Assembly (NCBI RefSeq): GCF_003594875.1
Contig: NZ_QZEY01000005.1
Span: 310,001 to 374,000 of the forward strand
Source: Bailinhaonella thermotolerans
GTDB taxonomy: Bacteria > Actinomycetota > Actinomycetes > Streptosporangiales > Streptosporangiaceae
Reading direction: 5' to 3'
DNA length: 64,000 nucleotides
Position numbers and translations under genes: made by a program
The notes under the pieces: generated by a model
Seen by the model: the letters and a program-made list of their open reading frames with translations, nothing else
What the model was told of the DNA's origin: nothing
The model's database searches: none
Shown here: piece by piece, positions 8,591 through 16,953 of the stretch
Layout: each line of letters opens with the position of its first letter
Numbering within the stretch: the first letter of the stretch is position 1

Positions 8591-9754
8591 ATGAGCGAGT
8601 ACGCGGACGTCGAGGTCGGGGGCTTCGGCGGGGGGATCGCGGGACGGGTGTTCGAGCCGGTCAGGGTCGGGGCGCTGCGGCTGGAGAACCGGCTGGTGAT
8701 GGCGCCGATGACGCGGAACCGGGCCTCGGCGGACGGGGTGCCCGGCGCCCTGATGGCCGAGTACTACGCGCAGCGGGCCTCGGCGGGACTGATCATCGCG
8801 GAGGCGACGACGCCGAACCTCGTGGGCCAGACGTATCCCAACATCCCCGGCATCTACACGAAGGAGCAGGTGGCGGGCTGGCGGCAGGTGACGGACGCGG
8901 TGCACGAGGCGGGGGGCCGCCTCTACCTCCAGCTTCAGCACGGCGGGCGCATCGGCCACCCCGAGACGACCGGCCTTCACCCGGTCGCGCCCTCGCCGAT
9001 CGCGTTGCCGGGCACGATCCACACTCCGGCGGGTTCGCGGGACACGGTGGTCCCGCGCGAGATGACCACCGACGAGATCCGGCGGACGGTCGAGGACTTC
9101 GCGGCCGCCGCCCGCAACGCGATCGAGGCCGGCTTCGACGGCGTGGAGGTCCACGGCGCGAACGGCTACCTGATCCACCAGTTCCTGTCGAACCACACCA
9201 ACCGGCGCACCGACGAGTACGGCGGCGCGGTGGTCAACCGGATCCGCTTCGCCCTGGAGGTGGTCCGCGCGGTGGCCGCCGAGATCGGCCCAGAGCGGGT
9301 GGGCCTGCGCATCGCCCCCGGCGTCACCGCCAACGCGATGCAGGAGGACGACGTCGAGGCCGTCTACCCGGCCCTGGTCGGCGAGCTGGCCGATGAGGGC
9401 CTGGCGTACCTCCACGTGGTCTTCGCCGACCCCGGCAGCGACCTCTTCCACCGGATCCGCGCCCTGTGGCCGGCCGCCCTCATCACCAACCCGCGCCTCC
9501 CCTGGCCCGGCCGGCTTCCGTCCGACGGCGGCCGCCCCGAGATCGAGGCCCTGCTGGCCGCGGGCGCCGACCTCGTCGCCCTGGGCCGCGCCTTCCTGGC
9601 CAACCCCGACCTCCCCGCCCGCCTCCTCGCCGGCGCGCCCCTCAACGCCATCAGGGAAGAGCACTGGTACGGCGGCACGGAGATCGGCTACACCGACTAC
9701 CCCGTCCTCACCGGCGACTCCGCGCCCGCCCGGCTCGAACCCGCCCTCGCCTGA
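8591..9754 (+). CDS. Old Yellow Enzyme family alkene reductase
   Basis: The 387-residue product is a full-length FMN-dependent TIM-barrel ene-reductase of the NemA/OYE class. Visible signatures are NRLVMAPMTRNRA, AGLIIAEATTP, LYLQLQHGGRIGH, GFDGVEVHGANGYLIHQFLS (active-site His/Asn pair), NRRTDEYGG, and a C-terminal ALGRAFLANPDLPARL phosphate-binding region. It reduces activated C=C bonds of enones or nitro compounds with NAD(P)H in the cytosol. AGGAG precedes the ATG. The TetR gene 165 bp downstream may control it or a common stress response. An unusual N-terminal extension of about 18 residues precedes the barrel. Confidence 0.93.
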   Translation: MSEYADVEVGGFGGGIAGRVFEPVRVGALRLENRLVMAPMTRNRASADGVPGALMAEYYAQRASAGLIIAEATTPNLVGQTYPNIPGIYTKEQVAGWRQVTDAVHEAGGRLYLQLQHGGRIGHPETTGLHPVAPSPIALPGTIHTPAGSRDTVVPREMTTDEIRRTVEDFAAAARNAIEAGFDGVEVHGANGYLIHQFLSNHTNRRTDEYGGAVVNRIRFALEVVRAVAAEIGPERVGLRIAPGVTANAMQEDDVEAVYPALVGELADEGLAYLHVVFADPGSDLFHRIRALWPAALITNPRLPWPGRLPSDGGRPEIEALLAAGADLVALGRAFLANPDLPARLLAGAPLNAIREEHWYGGTEIGYTDYPVLTGDSAPARLEPALA

Positions 9755-9757
9755 CCG

Positions 9758-9823
9758 CGAGCCCGGGGACTCCACGAGCCCGGGGACTCCACGAGTCCGG
9801 GAATCCGCGAGTCCGGGACCGCG
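9758..9823. repeat. tandem repeat of about 17 bp, four copies
   Basis: Two exact 17-bp units (9758-9774 and 9775-9791) are followed by two 16-bp variants of CGAGTCCGGGA type. They fill the space between the OYE stop and the tetR operator. Confidence 0.7.
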
Positions 9824-9866
9824 CGAGCTCGCGAGAGCCGTACCGACGACCTGACCTGCCGCCTCG

Positions 9867-9910
9867 CTAAAACTGAACCGGGTTTGCTTTCGTACCGGGT
9901 TCAGGTTTAG
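9867..9910. promoter_or_regulatory. palindromic operator overlapping tetR promoter
   Basis: CTAAAACTGAACC (9867-9879) and GGTTCAGGTTTAG (9898-9910) are inverted repeats with 12 of 13 matches. The right arm overlaps the TAGCGT -10 box at 9908-9913, whose spacing to the ATG at 9920 is exactly that of a leaderless start. This indicates an autorepressed TetR promoter. Confidence 0.6.
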
Positions 9911-9919
9911 CGTGGCGGC

Positions 9920-10693
9920 ATGACGGGGTTGCGGGAGCGGAAGAAGGAGTTGGCTCGGCGGCGGATCGCCGAGGTGGCGCTGCGGTTGTTCACCGAGCGA
10001 GGGTTCGACGCGGTGACCGTGAACGAGGTGGCGGAGGCCGCCGGGGTGGCGAAGGTGACCCTGTTCAAGTACTTCCCGTCGAAGGAGGCGCTGGTCCTCG
10101 ACGGGGTGGGCGGCGAGGATCTGGCCGGCGTCGTGACGGGCCGGCGGGCCGGGACCTCCCCCGCCGGGGCGCTGCGGGAGCACTATCGCGCCTTCGCCGC
10201 CGCACCCGTCGTCGAGGACCCGGCGGCCCTGGTCGCGCGGATGAAGGTGATCTTCGCGAGCCCGGCGCTCTCCGAGGCGGCCAACGCGCTGCTCTACCGG
10301 CAGCGGCGGGAGCTGGCCCGGGCGCTGGCCGAGGAGTGGGACGCGCGGGTCGCCGAGTTCGCGGCGGCGCAGATCGCGGCCGTCGTGCTGACGCTTCAGG
10401 AGGGCTTCTTCCGCCGGCTCGCGGACGGCGCGCCGGTCGAGGAGGCGGGCCGCGGCCTGGCCCGGGATGTGGAAGTGGCGTTCGACCTGCTGGAGCACGG
10501 CCTGCCGGCACAACGGCCGCGGGAGCGGGAGTCACCGGAGGAACGCGGACTCCCGGAGCCGCCGCAGCGGCGGGAGCGGCCGGATCGGGGGGAAACGCCG
10601 GAGCTGCCGGAGCTTCCGGAGCCTTCGGACCTGCCGGAGCTTCCGGAGCCTTCGGACCTGCCGGAGCTTTCGGAAGACGGATCGGAGCGGTGA
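9920..10693 (+). CDS. TetR-family regulator with Pro/Glu-repeat tail
   Basis: The product has 257 residues. The N-terminal helix-turn-helix (RRRIAEVALRLFTERGFDAV, NEVAEAAGVAKVTLFKYF; about 12-60) is followed by an all-helical ligand domain to about residue 200. The last 55 residues are disordered and rich in Pro, Glu and Arg, including an imperfect repeat of ELPEPSDLP encoded by 24-bp DNA repeats. TetR proteins normally end near 200 residues, so the tail is an addition. The strong operator just upstream suggests autoregulation, with the OYE gene and the following gene as other candidates. Confidence 0.88.
   Translation: MTGLRERKKELARRRIAEVALRLFTERGFDAVTVNEVAEAAGVAKVTLFKYFPSKEALVLDGVGGEDLAGVVTGRRAGTSPAGALREHYRAFAAAPVVEDPAALVARMKVIFASPALSEAANALLYRQRRELARALAEEWDARVAEFAAAQIAAVVLTLQEGFFRRLADGAPVEEAGRGLARDVEVAFDLLEHGLPAQRPRERESPEERGLPEPPQRRERPDRGETPELPELPEPSDLPELPEPSDLPELSEDGSER
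10602..10674 (+). repeat. 24-bp tandem repeat inside the tetR gene
   Basis: The unit, containing GAGCTTCCGGAGCCTTCGG, occurs about three times in frame and codes for repeated LPELPEPSD. It is probably a slippage-generated tail. Confidence 0.7.
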
Positions 10694-10696
10694 GCG

Positions 10697-11650
10697 ATGC
10701 GGGCGCTGGGGATCAACTACGACACCGGGTTCCTGCCGGGAGACGGGATCTCGCGGAGGGTGTTCGACCCGGCCGACGTGCGGCGGGACATGGACGTCAT
10801 CGCGAACACCCTGCACTGCGACGTGGTGCGCGTGTCGGGGCGTGAGCCGGAGCGGCTGTCGCTCGCGGCCGGGATCGCGGCGGAGGCCGGCCTGGAGGTG
10901 TGGTTCGCGCCGTTCCCCGTGGACCTGGACGCGGAGGCGATGGCCGAGGTGTTCGCCGACTGCGCGCGGCGGGCCGAGGCCGTACGGCGAAGCGGGGCCG
11001 AGGTGGTCTTCGTGACCGGCTGCGAGATCAGCGCGTTCGGGACCGGGTTCATCCCCGGTGAGACGTATGCCGACCGGATGACCGCGATGGCCACCGCTGA
11101 CCTGGAGTGGTGGAGCTCCCTGGGCCCGGTGATCGAGCGGCTGAACGGGTTCCTCGCGGAGGCCGTGAGCCTAGTCAGGGGCGAGTTCGGCGGCCGCGTC
11201 ACGTACGCCTCGGGGCCGTGGGAGTGGATCGACTGGACGCCGTTCGACATCGTCGGCGTGGACGCCTACCGGGCCGCCTACAACGCGGCGGGCTTCCGCG
11301 ACGAGATGCGCGGCCACTTCCGGCACGGGAAGCCGGTCGCGGTGACCGAGTTCGGCACCTGCCCCTACGCGGGCGCGTCGGACCTGGGCGGCATGGCCTG
11401 GAACGTCCCGGAAGGCGCCGTCCCCGACGAGGACGAGCAGGTCCGCTACCTGGGCGCACTCCTCGACGTCTTCGAGGAGGAGGGCGTGGACACGGCGCTG
11501 TGGTTCACCTTCGCCGGTTTCACCCGGTTCGGTCCCGCCGATCTCGGCTCCTACGGCGTCGTCACCATGCGCGACGAGACCCGCTGGGAACCGCGCGAGG
11601 TCTTCCACGCCATGGCCGCCCGCTACGCCGCCGCCCACCGCACCCCTTGA
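10697..11650 (+). CDS. glycosidase-like TIM-barrel protein (often named 'abortive infection protein')
   Basis: The product has 317 residues and starts 3 bases after the TetR stop, so the two are co-transcribed. The order of motifs suggests a (beta/alpha)8 glycoside-hydrolase fold: VRVSGREPERL, EVVFVTGCEISAF (possible acid/base Glu), YASGPWEWIDW, DIVGVDAYRAAYN and VAVTEFGTCPYAG (possible nucleophile Glu) and ALWFTFAGF. Close actinomycete relatives are, as I recall, annotated as abortive infection protein, a name without mechanism visible in this sequence. There is no signal peptide, so it acts in the cytosol. Function is unknown; a carbohydrate substrate is an inference. Confidence 0.7.
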   Translation: MRALGINYDTGFLPGDGISRRVFDPADVRRDMDVIANTLHCDVVRVSGREPERLSLAAGIAAEAGLEVWFAPFPVDLDAEAMAEVFADCARRAEAVRRSGAEVVFVTGCEISAFGTGFIPGETYADRMTAMATADLEWWSSLGPVIERLNGFLAEAVSLVRGEFGGRVTYASGPWEWIDWTPFDIVGVDAYRAAYNAAGFRDEMRGHFRHGKPVAVTEFGTCPYAGASDLGGMAWNVPEGAVPDEDEQVRYLGALLDVFEEEGVDTALWFTFAGFTRFGPADLGSYGVVTMRDETRWEPREVFHAMAARYAAAHRTP

Positions 11651-11874
11651 TTCGACCCGCCGCCCGGTCTCCGTCAGGGGCGGCGGGCCCTCGCCGTACG
11701 GCCCGGGGCGTGGTCCGCGGGCGGTCCCGGCGTTACCGGGAGAGGGTGCCGGCTTGGGCGTTCCCGCAGGATATTCCGGGTGAAAGAGGGGCGGGCCGGG
11801 CGGGGCGGCGGTTAGCGGGCGGCTGACGGGGAACGGTCGCGAACGTCGGCAGGGGTCCGGCGGGGAGGCCGTGA

Positions 11875-12750
11875 ATGGACTTCAGGGACGAGGCGAACCT
11901 CGACGCCTCGCAGGTGGAGACCGGTGGTGGTGGCAGCCGGATCCCCGGTGGCGGGCTGGCCATCGGGGGCGGCGCGGCGGGGATCATCGCGCTCATCGCG
12001 GCGCTGATCTTCGGCGTGAACCCGGGCGACATGCTCGGGCGGGACACCCCGAGCGGGGTCCAGCCGACCTCGAACCTGTCGCAGCGGTGCCGCACCGGGG
12101 CCGACGCCGACCAGGTCGAGGAGTGCCGGGTCGTGGGCGTGGTGAACAGCATCCAGGAGTACTGGGAGGGCGCGTTCGAGCGGCGCGGCCGCGAGGCGTA
12201 CACCCAGGCCAGGACGCGGCTCTTCCAGCAGCAGGTGCAGACCGCCTGCGGGACGGCCACCTCTGCGGTCGGGCCGTTCTACTGCCCCGGCGACCAGCGC
12301 GTCTATCTGGACCTGGGGTTCTTCGACGAGCTCCAGAGCCAGTTCGGCGCCAAGGGCGGGCCGTTCGCGCAGGCGTACGTGATCGCGCACGAGTACGGCC
12401 ACCACGTGCAGAACCTCCTCGGCACGATGAACCAGGTCGGCAACGACCGGGAGGGCCCCACCAGCGGGTCCGTGCGGCTGGAGCTCCAGGCCGACTGCTA
12501 CGCCGGGGTGTGGACGAAGAACGCCGTGAACACCGGGTTCTACGCCCAGCCGTTCACGAGGCAGGACATCCAGGAGGCGCTGGACGCGGCGGCGGCCGTG
12601 GGCGACGACCGGATCCAGGAGCGGGCGCGCGGGCGCGTGGACCCCGAGGCGTTCACGCACGGCACGTCCGAACAGCGGACGAAATGGTTCACGACGGGCT
12701 ACGAGAGCGGCGACCCGGCCCGCTGCGACACCTTCTCGGGCGCCATCTGA
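11875..12750 (+). CDS. YpfJ-type neutral zinc metallopeptidase
   Basis: The 291-residue product has a short acidic N-terminal segment, one transmembrane helix (about 27-47, Gly/Ala/Ile-rich) and an extracytoplasmic zincin domain. The HEYGHH motif begins at residue 172, and the LELQADCYAG segment near 205 supplies the third zinc ligand. Four Cys in the outer domain (SQRCRTG, EECRVVG, TACGTA, FYCPGD) suggest disulfides. The family is widespread and of uncertain substrate. GGGGAGG precedes the ATG. Confidence 0.92.
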   Translation: MDFRDEANLDASQVETGGGGSRIPGGGLAIGGGAAGIIALIAALIFGVNPGDMLGRDTPSGVQPTSNLSQRCRTGADADQVEECRVVGVVNSIQEYWEGAFERRGREAYTQARTRLFQQQVQTACGTATSAVGPFYCPGDQRVYLDLGFFDELQSQFGAKGGPFAQAYVIAHEYGHHVQNLLGTMNQVGNDREGPTSGSVRLELQADCYAGVWTKNAVNTGFYAQPFTRQDIQEALDAAAAVGDDRIQERARGRVDPEAFTHGTSEQRTKWFTTGYESGDPARCDTFSGAI

Positions 12751-12808
12751 CATACCCGCCCGACCAGGGGAGATGTCCATGAGGCGGGCGCGTGTCCGAT
12801 TTCTCTTC

Positions 12809-12814
12809 TAAAAT
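12809..12814 (+). promoter_or_regulatory. -10 box (TAAAAT) for a leaderless gene
   Basis: TAAAAT ends 7 bases before the GTG at 12821, and no ribosome binding site is present. This predicts transcription starting at the first base of the start codon. Confidence 0.55.
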
Positions 12815-12820
12815 GGGCGC

Positions 12821-13117
12821 GTGATCTTCAAGTCTGTCGGCGACGAGCGGCCCTATCCGGAGCACGGCCTGTCCTCCCGGGACTGGGCGCGCATCCCGCC
12901 CCGGCAGGTCCGGCTGGACGAGCTGATCACGACGAAGGCCGTTCTCGACCTGCACTCCCTGCTCGCCCGCGACTCCACGTTCTACGGCGACCTGTTCCCG
13001 CACGTCGTGCAGTGGCACGGCGAGCTCTACCTGGAGGACGGCCTGCACCGGGCGCTGCGCTCGGCCCTGCACCAGCGCTCCGTCCTGCACGCCCGCGTCC
13101 TGGAACTCGACGCCTGA
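12821..13117 (+). CDS. small conserved hypothetical protein
   Basis: The product has 98 residues with no signal or membrane segment. The C-terminal half contains HVVQWHGELYLEDGLHRALRS; the DGLHRA piece recalls the DGxHR box of ParB/Srx-like proteins, but the domain is too short for a full ParB nuclease. I believe relatives are common in actinomycetes, yet I know no assigned function. The promoter is of the leaderless type. Confidence 0.75.
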   Translation: MIFKSVGDERPYPEHGLSSRDWARIPPRQVRLDELITTKAVLDLHSLLARDSTFYGDLFPHVVQWHGELYLEDGLHRALRSALHQRSVLHARVLELDA

Positions 13118-13230
13118 CCCGCCCCTTTCCCTTCGCCCGCCGTACGGCCTGAGCCTGCGGGCCCGTCCGCACCGCCTCGCCGTACGGGCTTCGCGCGGGC
13201 GGTCAGCACTCCACGGCTTCGCGGGGGCGG

Positions 13231-13836
13231 TCAGCGCCTCCACTGGATGGAGGAGGTCTCGTCGTTCATGGCGCGGCCGATGTAAGCGGTGCTCGGCAGG
13301 TAGTCGCGGAGCGCTCCCTCAAGTCCGGCGTCCTCCCAGTGGCGGGCGCGGCAGCCGGAGAACGTCGCGAACGAGGAGAAGCGGTCGTTCCATTCGGTGC
13401 CGCCGAGATTTCCGAAGTCCCAGACCGTGCCGGACTCGCAACCGTGCGGAGCCACCACGGCCAGCGACGTCCCGCGGAAATCGCGGTGCTCGAATTCGAT
13501 GCCGATCACCGTCTCGGCGGCGGCCAGCGCCTGGGCGTTTCCCTTCTTGTCGGCCGCCGCGTTGAGCCGCCTGGCGAAACCGGAGTCGCGCGCCGCCGCC
13601 GCCGCGTCCGCCGGGGCGTTGGCCACCCGGCCGGCCGTCGCGTCGGCGATCGCCTTGGGGAACGTGTCGTAGCAGGTCACGGCCGATCTCGCAGCGCCCT
13701 GCGACAGGTGCGCCACGCAGTGCCGGTCCTGCGACGCGGCCGAGTGCGCGGCGGTCGTGGGGGCGAGCGCGAACAGCGGAAGCACCGCGGCCGCCGCGGC
13801 GAGGAGCCGCTTTCTCCGGCGTCTCACGTCGGCCAT
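13231..13836 (-). CDS. secreted beta/gamma-crystallin-like (peptidase inhibitor I36-like) protein
   Basis: The 201-residue product starts at ATG 13836 with a signal peptide: MADVRRRRKRLL, a hydrophobic Ala/Leu core and cleavage near TAAHSA. The C-terminal 85 residues (FEHRDFRGTSLAVV, WDFGNLGGTEWNDRFSSFATF, IGRAMNDETSSIQWRR) show two Greek-key motifs with the aromatic and DRxSS pattern of Streptomyces metalloproteinase inhibitors and calcium-binding crystallin-like domains. It is likely extracellular, binding calcium or inhibiting proteases. Convergent neighbours offer no clue. Confidence 0.78.
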   Translation of the reverse strand: MADVRRRRKRLLAAAAAVLPLFALAPTTAAHSAASQDRHCVAHLSQGAARSAVTCYDTFPKAIADATAGRVANAPADAAAAARDSGFARRLNAAADKKGNAQALAAAETVIGIEFEHRDFRGTSLAVVAPHGCESGTVWDFGNLGGTEWNDRFSSFATFSGCRARHWEDAGLEGALRDYLPSTAYIGRAMNDETSSIQWRR

Positions 13837-13950
13837 GAAGACCACACCTCCCGCTCGGCGGGAATCAGACGGCAGGAAATCACACGGTCTGAATACCGAA
13901 ACATTCACCCCGACGGCTGTCAAGAAGAATTCAAGCCCGGCGGTAAGACC

Positions 13951-16065
13951 CTATCCGCGCGGCTTGCTCACCTTCACCTCGTCCAGGCTCACCTTGAGCG
14001 CGGAGTCCCCGGCCTTCCGGTCGAGGTGCAGGCCGATGCCCGGATAACCGGCGGCCTGCATGCCGCGGGCGCCGTCCTTCCCGGTCGCCTGCCAGGCCGG
14101 TTCGGGCGTCCCGTCGGCCCAGACCTTGGCGCGCAGCGTGGTCGGCCCCGACCCGACCGCCTGCGCGCGGACGCGGAGCCTCCCCGTCGAGGCCACTCCG
14201 GGCACCGTGCGCCACGCGGCGATGACCGTCCGCTCGCCGGCGGTGTCCACGTGCTCCAGTTGGAGCGTGACGGCGCCGCCGGGCGCGAGCGTCACCACGG
14301 CCTTGTAGAGGCCGCCGGCGTCCACCCGGCGCGGGACCGCGACGACGTACAGCTCGGCCGGCGGCGCCTTGCCGGCCCGCACGGCGAACGCGATGTCGGT
14401 GTCCTTCGCGATCACTTCGCCGAGGTAGGCCCGGCCGTCGCTCGGGCCCCCTCGCATGAGGACGTGCGCGGCGCCGCCGCTCACCGAGTAGGCGCTCACC
14501 GGCTCCCCGTTCACCCAGGCGCCACCCGTCTCGGCCCGGCCGAAGCCGCCGGTGACCTGCCGGTCGAAGGTGTCGGCCGCCAGGACCCCCGGGGGAGTCC
14601 GGTTCGCTCCCTCCGGACGGGTGGGCGTCGGCTTCGCCGCGTCCGTCTGGTTCGTCTGGTTCGCTTCGTTCGCCTGGTTCGCCTGGTTCGCCGGGGACCG
14701 TCCGGCCAGCGGCGACGGGCCGTTCGCGTCGCCGCCGCTGTTCGCCCACACGACCACGCCGCCCGCGACCAGCAGCGCCCCGGCCGCCGCCGACGCCACC
14801 AGCGCGCGCCGCCGGCCGCGCGCCCGCCGCCGGACCTCCCTCGTGACGCCGGCGCGCCCGTCGCCCGGGTGCCCCCCACCCGTGTGCCCGTCGCCCGTGT
14901 GCCCGTCGCCCGTGCCGCGCCCGCCGTACGACGGGGTCGGCGCGCCCGGCCCGCCGCCGGGGAGCCCGGGGACGCCCGGGCCGGGTCGCACCGGCGCACC
15001 CGGGACGCTCCCGGACACACCCGCCGTACCGGCCGCGATCCCACGCGAGCCGCCCGCCGCGCCGGCAGTACCGGCCGCGAACCCGTGCGAGCCGCCCTGC
15101 GCGCCCGCCGTATCGGCCGTGAACTCGTGCGAGCTTCCCGGCGGGCCCGCCGTACCGGCCGTGAACTCGTGCGAGCTTCCCGGCGGGCCCGCCGTACCGG
15201 CCGCGAGCCCGGGTGGGCCGCCGGGCGCGCCCGGGAGCCCCGCCGCGCCCGGGACCGTTCCGGCGGTGGCCAGGCCGGACGGGTCGATCAGGCGGACGAG
15301 GATCTGGTGCGCGGTCGGCCGGGCGGCGGGGTCCTTGGCCAGGGCCCCGGCGACCACGTCGCGCACCTGCGGCGGCACCGCCGCCAGGTCCGGCTCGTGC
15401 CCCACGATCCGCGAGATCACCGCCGGGATGGTCTCGGCGGAGAACGGCGACCGCCCCGACGCCGCGAACACCATCGTGGCCGCCCACGCGAACACGTCGG
15501 AGGCGGGCGAGGCCGGATGCCCGGCGATCTGCTCCGGGGCCAGGTACGCCGGGGTGCCGATCACCCCGGAGGTCAGCGTGCTCACGTCGGGCCGCTGCGC
15601 GATCCCGAAGTCCACCACGCGCGGCCCGTCCGGCCCCAGCAGCACGTTCCCCGGCTTGAAGTCGCGGTGCACCACGCCCGCCGAGTGGATGGCCACCAGC
15701 GCGGTCACCGTCCCCACGAACAGCCGCTCCAGCTCGCCGCCGGCCACCGGCCCCCGCTCGCGCACGCGCTCGGCCAGCGACGGCCCGTCCACGAACTCGC
15801 TCACGACGTACGGCCGGGGCCCGTCGAGCGAGGACGCGAGGACCCGGGCGGTGCAGAACGAGGCGACGCTCTGGACCGCCGCGAGCTCCCGCGCCAGCCG
15901 GGTCCGCGACTCCCGGTCCCCGTGCAGCAGGACCTTCACGGCCACGGGCTCGCCGCCGGGCGCGTGCGCGAGGTAGACGATCCCCTGCCCGCCCGAGCCC
16001 AGCCGCCCCGCCACGATGTAGTCGCCGAACCGCCCGGGATCGCCGGGCTCCAGAGGGTCAGCCAT
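13951..16065 (-). CDS. membrane Ser/Thr protein kinase with extracellular sensor domain
   Basis: The product has 704 residues. The kinase domain (about 10-275) has the Gly loop GRLGSGGQGIVYLAH, Lys in VAVKVLL, HRDFKPGNVLL near 132, VVDFGIA near 151 and GTPAYLAPEQ. A linker of about 130 residues follows with five 14-residue repeats of GPPGSSHEFTAGTA type and GDGHT repeats. A transmembrane helix at about 415-438 leads to an NQA-rich spacer and an extracellular jelly-roll domain (about 478-704, starting ADTFDRQVTGGFG). This is a Hanks-type receptor kinase. A TACGGT box ends 8 bases before the ATG, so it is probably leaderless. It is divergent from the unknown gene at 16228. Confidence 0.92.
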   Translation of the reverse strand: MADPLEPGDPGRFGDYIVAGRLGSGGQGIVYLAHAPGGEPVAVKVLLHGDRESRTRLARELAAVQSVASFCTARVLASSLDGPRPYVVSEFVDGPSLAERVRERGPVAGGELERLFVGTVTALVAIHSAGVVHRDFKPGNVLLGPDGPRVVDFGIAQRPDVSTLTSGVIGTPAYLAPEQIAGHPASPASDVFAWAATMVFAASGRSPFSAETIPAVISRIVGHEPDLAAVPPQVRDVVAGALAKDPAARPTAHQILVRLIDPSGLATAGTVPGAAGLPGAPGGPPGLAAGTAGPPGSSHEFTAGTAGPPGSSHEFTADTAGAQGGSHGFAAGTAGAAGGSRGIAAGTAGVSGSVPGAPVRPGPGVPGLPGGGPGAPTPSYGGRGTGDGHTGDGHTGGGHPGDGRAGVTREVRRRARGRRRALVASAAAGALLVAGGVVVWANSGGDANGPSPLAGRSPANQANQANEANQTNQTDAAKPTPTRPEGANRTPPGVLAADTFDRQVTGGFGRAETGGAWVNGEPVSAYSVSGGAAHVLMRGGPSDGRAYLGEVIAKDTDIAFAVRAGKAPPAELYVVAVPRRVDAGGLYKAVVTLAPGGAVTLQLEHVDTAGERTVIAAWRTVPGVASTGRLRVRAQAVGSGPTTLRAKVWADGTPEPAWQATGKDGARGMQAAGYPGIGLHLDRKAGDSALKVSLDEVKVSKPRG
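14640..14695 (-). repeat. 9-bp in-frame repeat coding for Asn-Gln-Ala/Thr
   Basis: TGGTTCGCC-type 9-bp units recur in the kinase gene just outside the membrane helix, coding for an NQANQANEANQTNQT spacer. They probably expand by slippage. Confidence 0.65.
15030..15205 (-). repeat. 42-bp in-frame tandem repeat in the kinase linker
   Basis: Two consecutive units starting at 15121 and 15163 are nearly exact 42-mers; three more diverged units precede them. Each encodes 14 residues of the juxtamembrane linker. Confidence 0.8.
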
Positions 16066-16227
16066 GCCGTCTACCGTACTGATCTTCACAACCCGGCCGA
16101 GACCGGCGCCGGGCAGCACCCGTGGGTCCCGGACCACGGGCGCGCGGGACCGCGCCGCCTGGTCAGTGAACGTGATCCGGACCACAATGGAAACGCGCGA
16201 AACCCTCGCCGGCCGGAGGTACGCGTC

Positions 16228-16950
16228 GTGTCCGATCTCCCCGTGGTCCCCGACCCCGCGCCCGTCCCGGACAGGCGGAGGAGCGCCGTCGCCCGCCGCG
16301 GCGGCGGGCCCGCGCCGATCCACGAGGCCGGTCGCCTGGAACTGGCCCCGGGCCCGCTCCGCCACGACCACCTCAAGACCATCGGCGAGCGGGCGAAGAC
16401 GCGGCTGGAGGCGCACGCGGGACGGATCGTGGACTGGTACGCCGCCAAGGCGCCCGACGATCCCTACGGGCGCGCGTACGCGGTGGTCTTCGGGGAGCGC
16501 GCGCTGTGCTTCGCCCGCCCCCGGGTGCGCGAGGGGCGGCGTGTCTACGCGGTGTCCGCCTACGTCCTGGACCCCGATTCGCACAAGCGGGTCGAGATCG
16601 TCCACGCGCCGGGGGCCGCCGCCGCGCCGGCGGGGGCCTGGGTGCCGGGGGGAGGCCACCGGATCCTGGGGCTGCGCACCGACGCCTACGAGGTCCTCGG
16701 AACCCTGCCGCCCCGGGCTCAGGAGCTGTTGCAGGCGCCGTTCCTGGCCGGCCAGTCCGTCCACGACTGCGACTGGTACTACGAGGGGTACCGGGACTAC
16801 CTCGAGATGTTCATGATCTACCTGGCCGGCCGCCAGGACGTGACCGTGCTGTGCGGCAGCCGGAAGATCCCTCCCGGGCACTCCGAGGCCGACGCGCACT
16901 GGCGGGCCGTCTGCCACCGGGCCAAGGTGGCGCAGCGGATCGGGACGTAG
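16228..16950 (+). CDS. hypothetical protein, operon with DnaJ-like gene
   Basis: The 240-residue product starts at GTG 16228 after GGAGG. It is soluble. Recognisable patches are RLEAHAGRIVDWYAAKAP, ERALCFARPRVREGRRVYAVSAYVLDP and a Cys/aromatic-rich segment HDCDWYYEGYRDYLEMFM. I know no family. It ends 3 bases before the start of the DnaJ-domain gene and is divergent from the receptor kinase, so a joint envelope or stress role is plausible, but that is inference. Confidence 0.7.
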   Translation: MSDLPVVPDPAPVPDRRRSAVARRGGGPAPIHEAGRLELAPGPLRHDHLKTIGERAKTRLEAHAGRIVDWYAAKAPDDPYGRAYAVVFGERALCFARPRVREGRRVYAVSAYVLDPDSHKRVEIVHAPGAAAAPAGAWVPGGGHRILGLRTDAYEVLGTLPPRAQELLQAPFLAGQSVHDCDWYYEGYRDYLEMFMIYLAGRQDVTVLCGSRKIPPGHSEADAHWRAVCHRAKVAQRIGT

Positions 16951-16953
16951 TCC

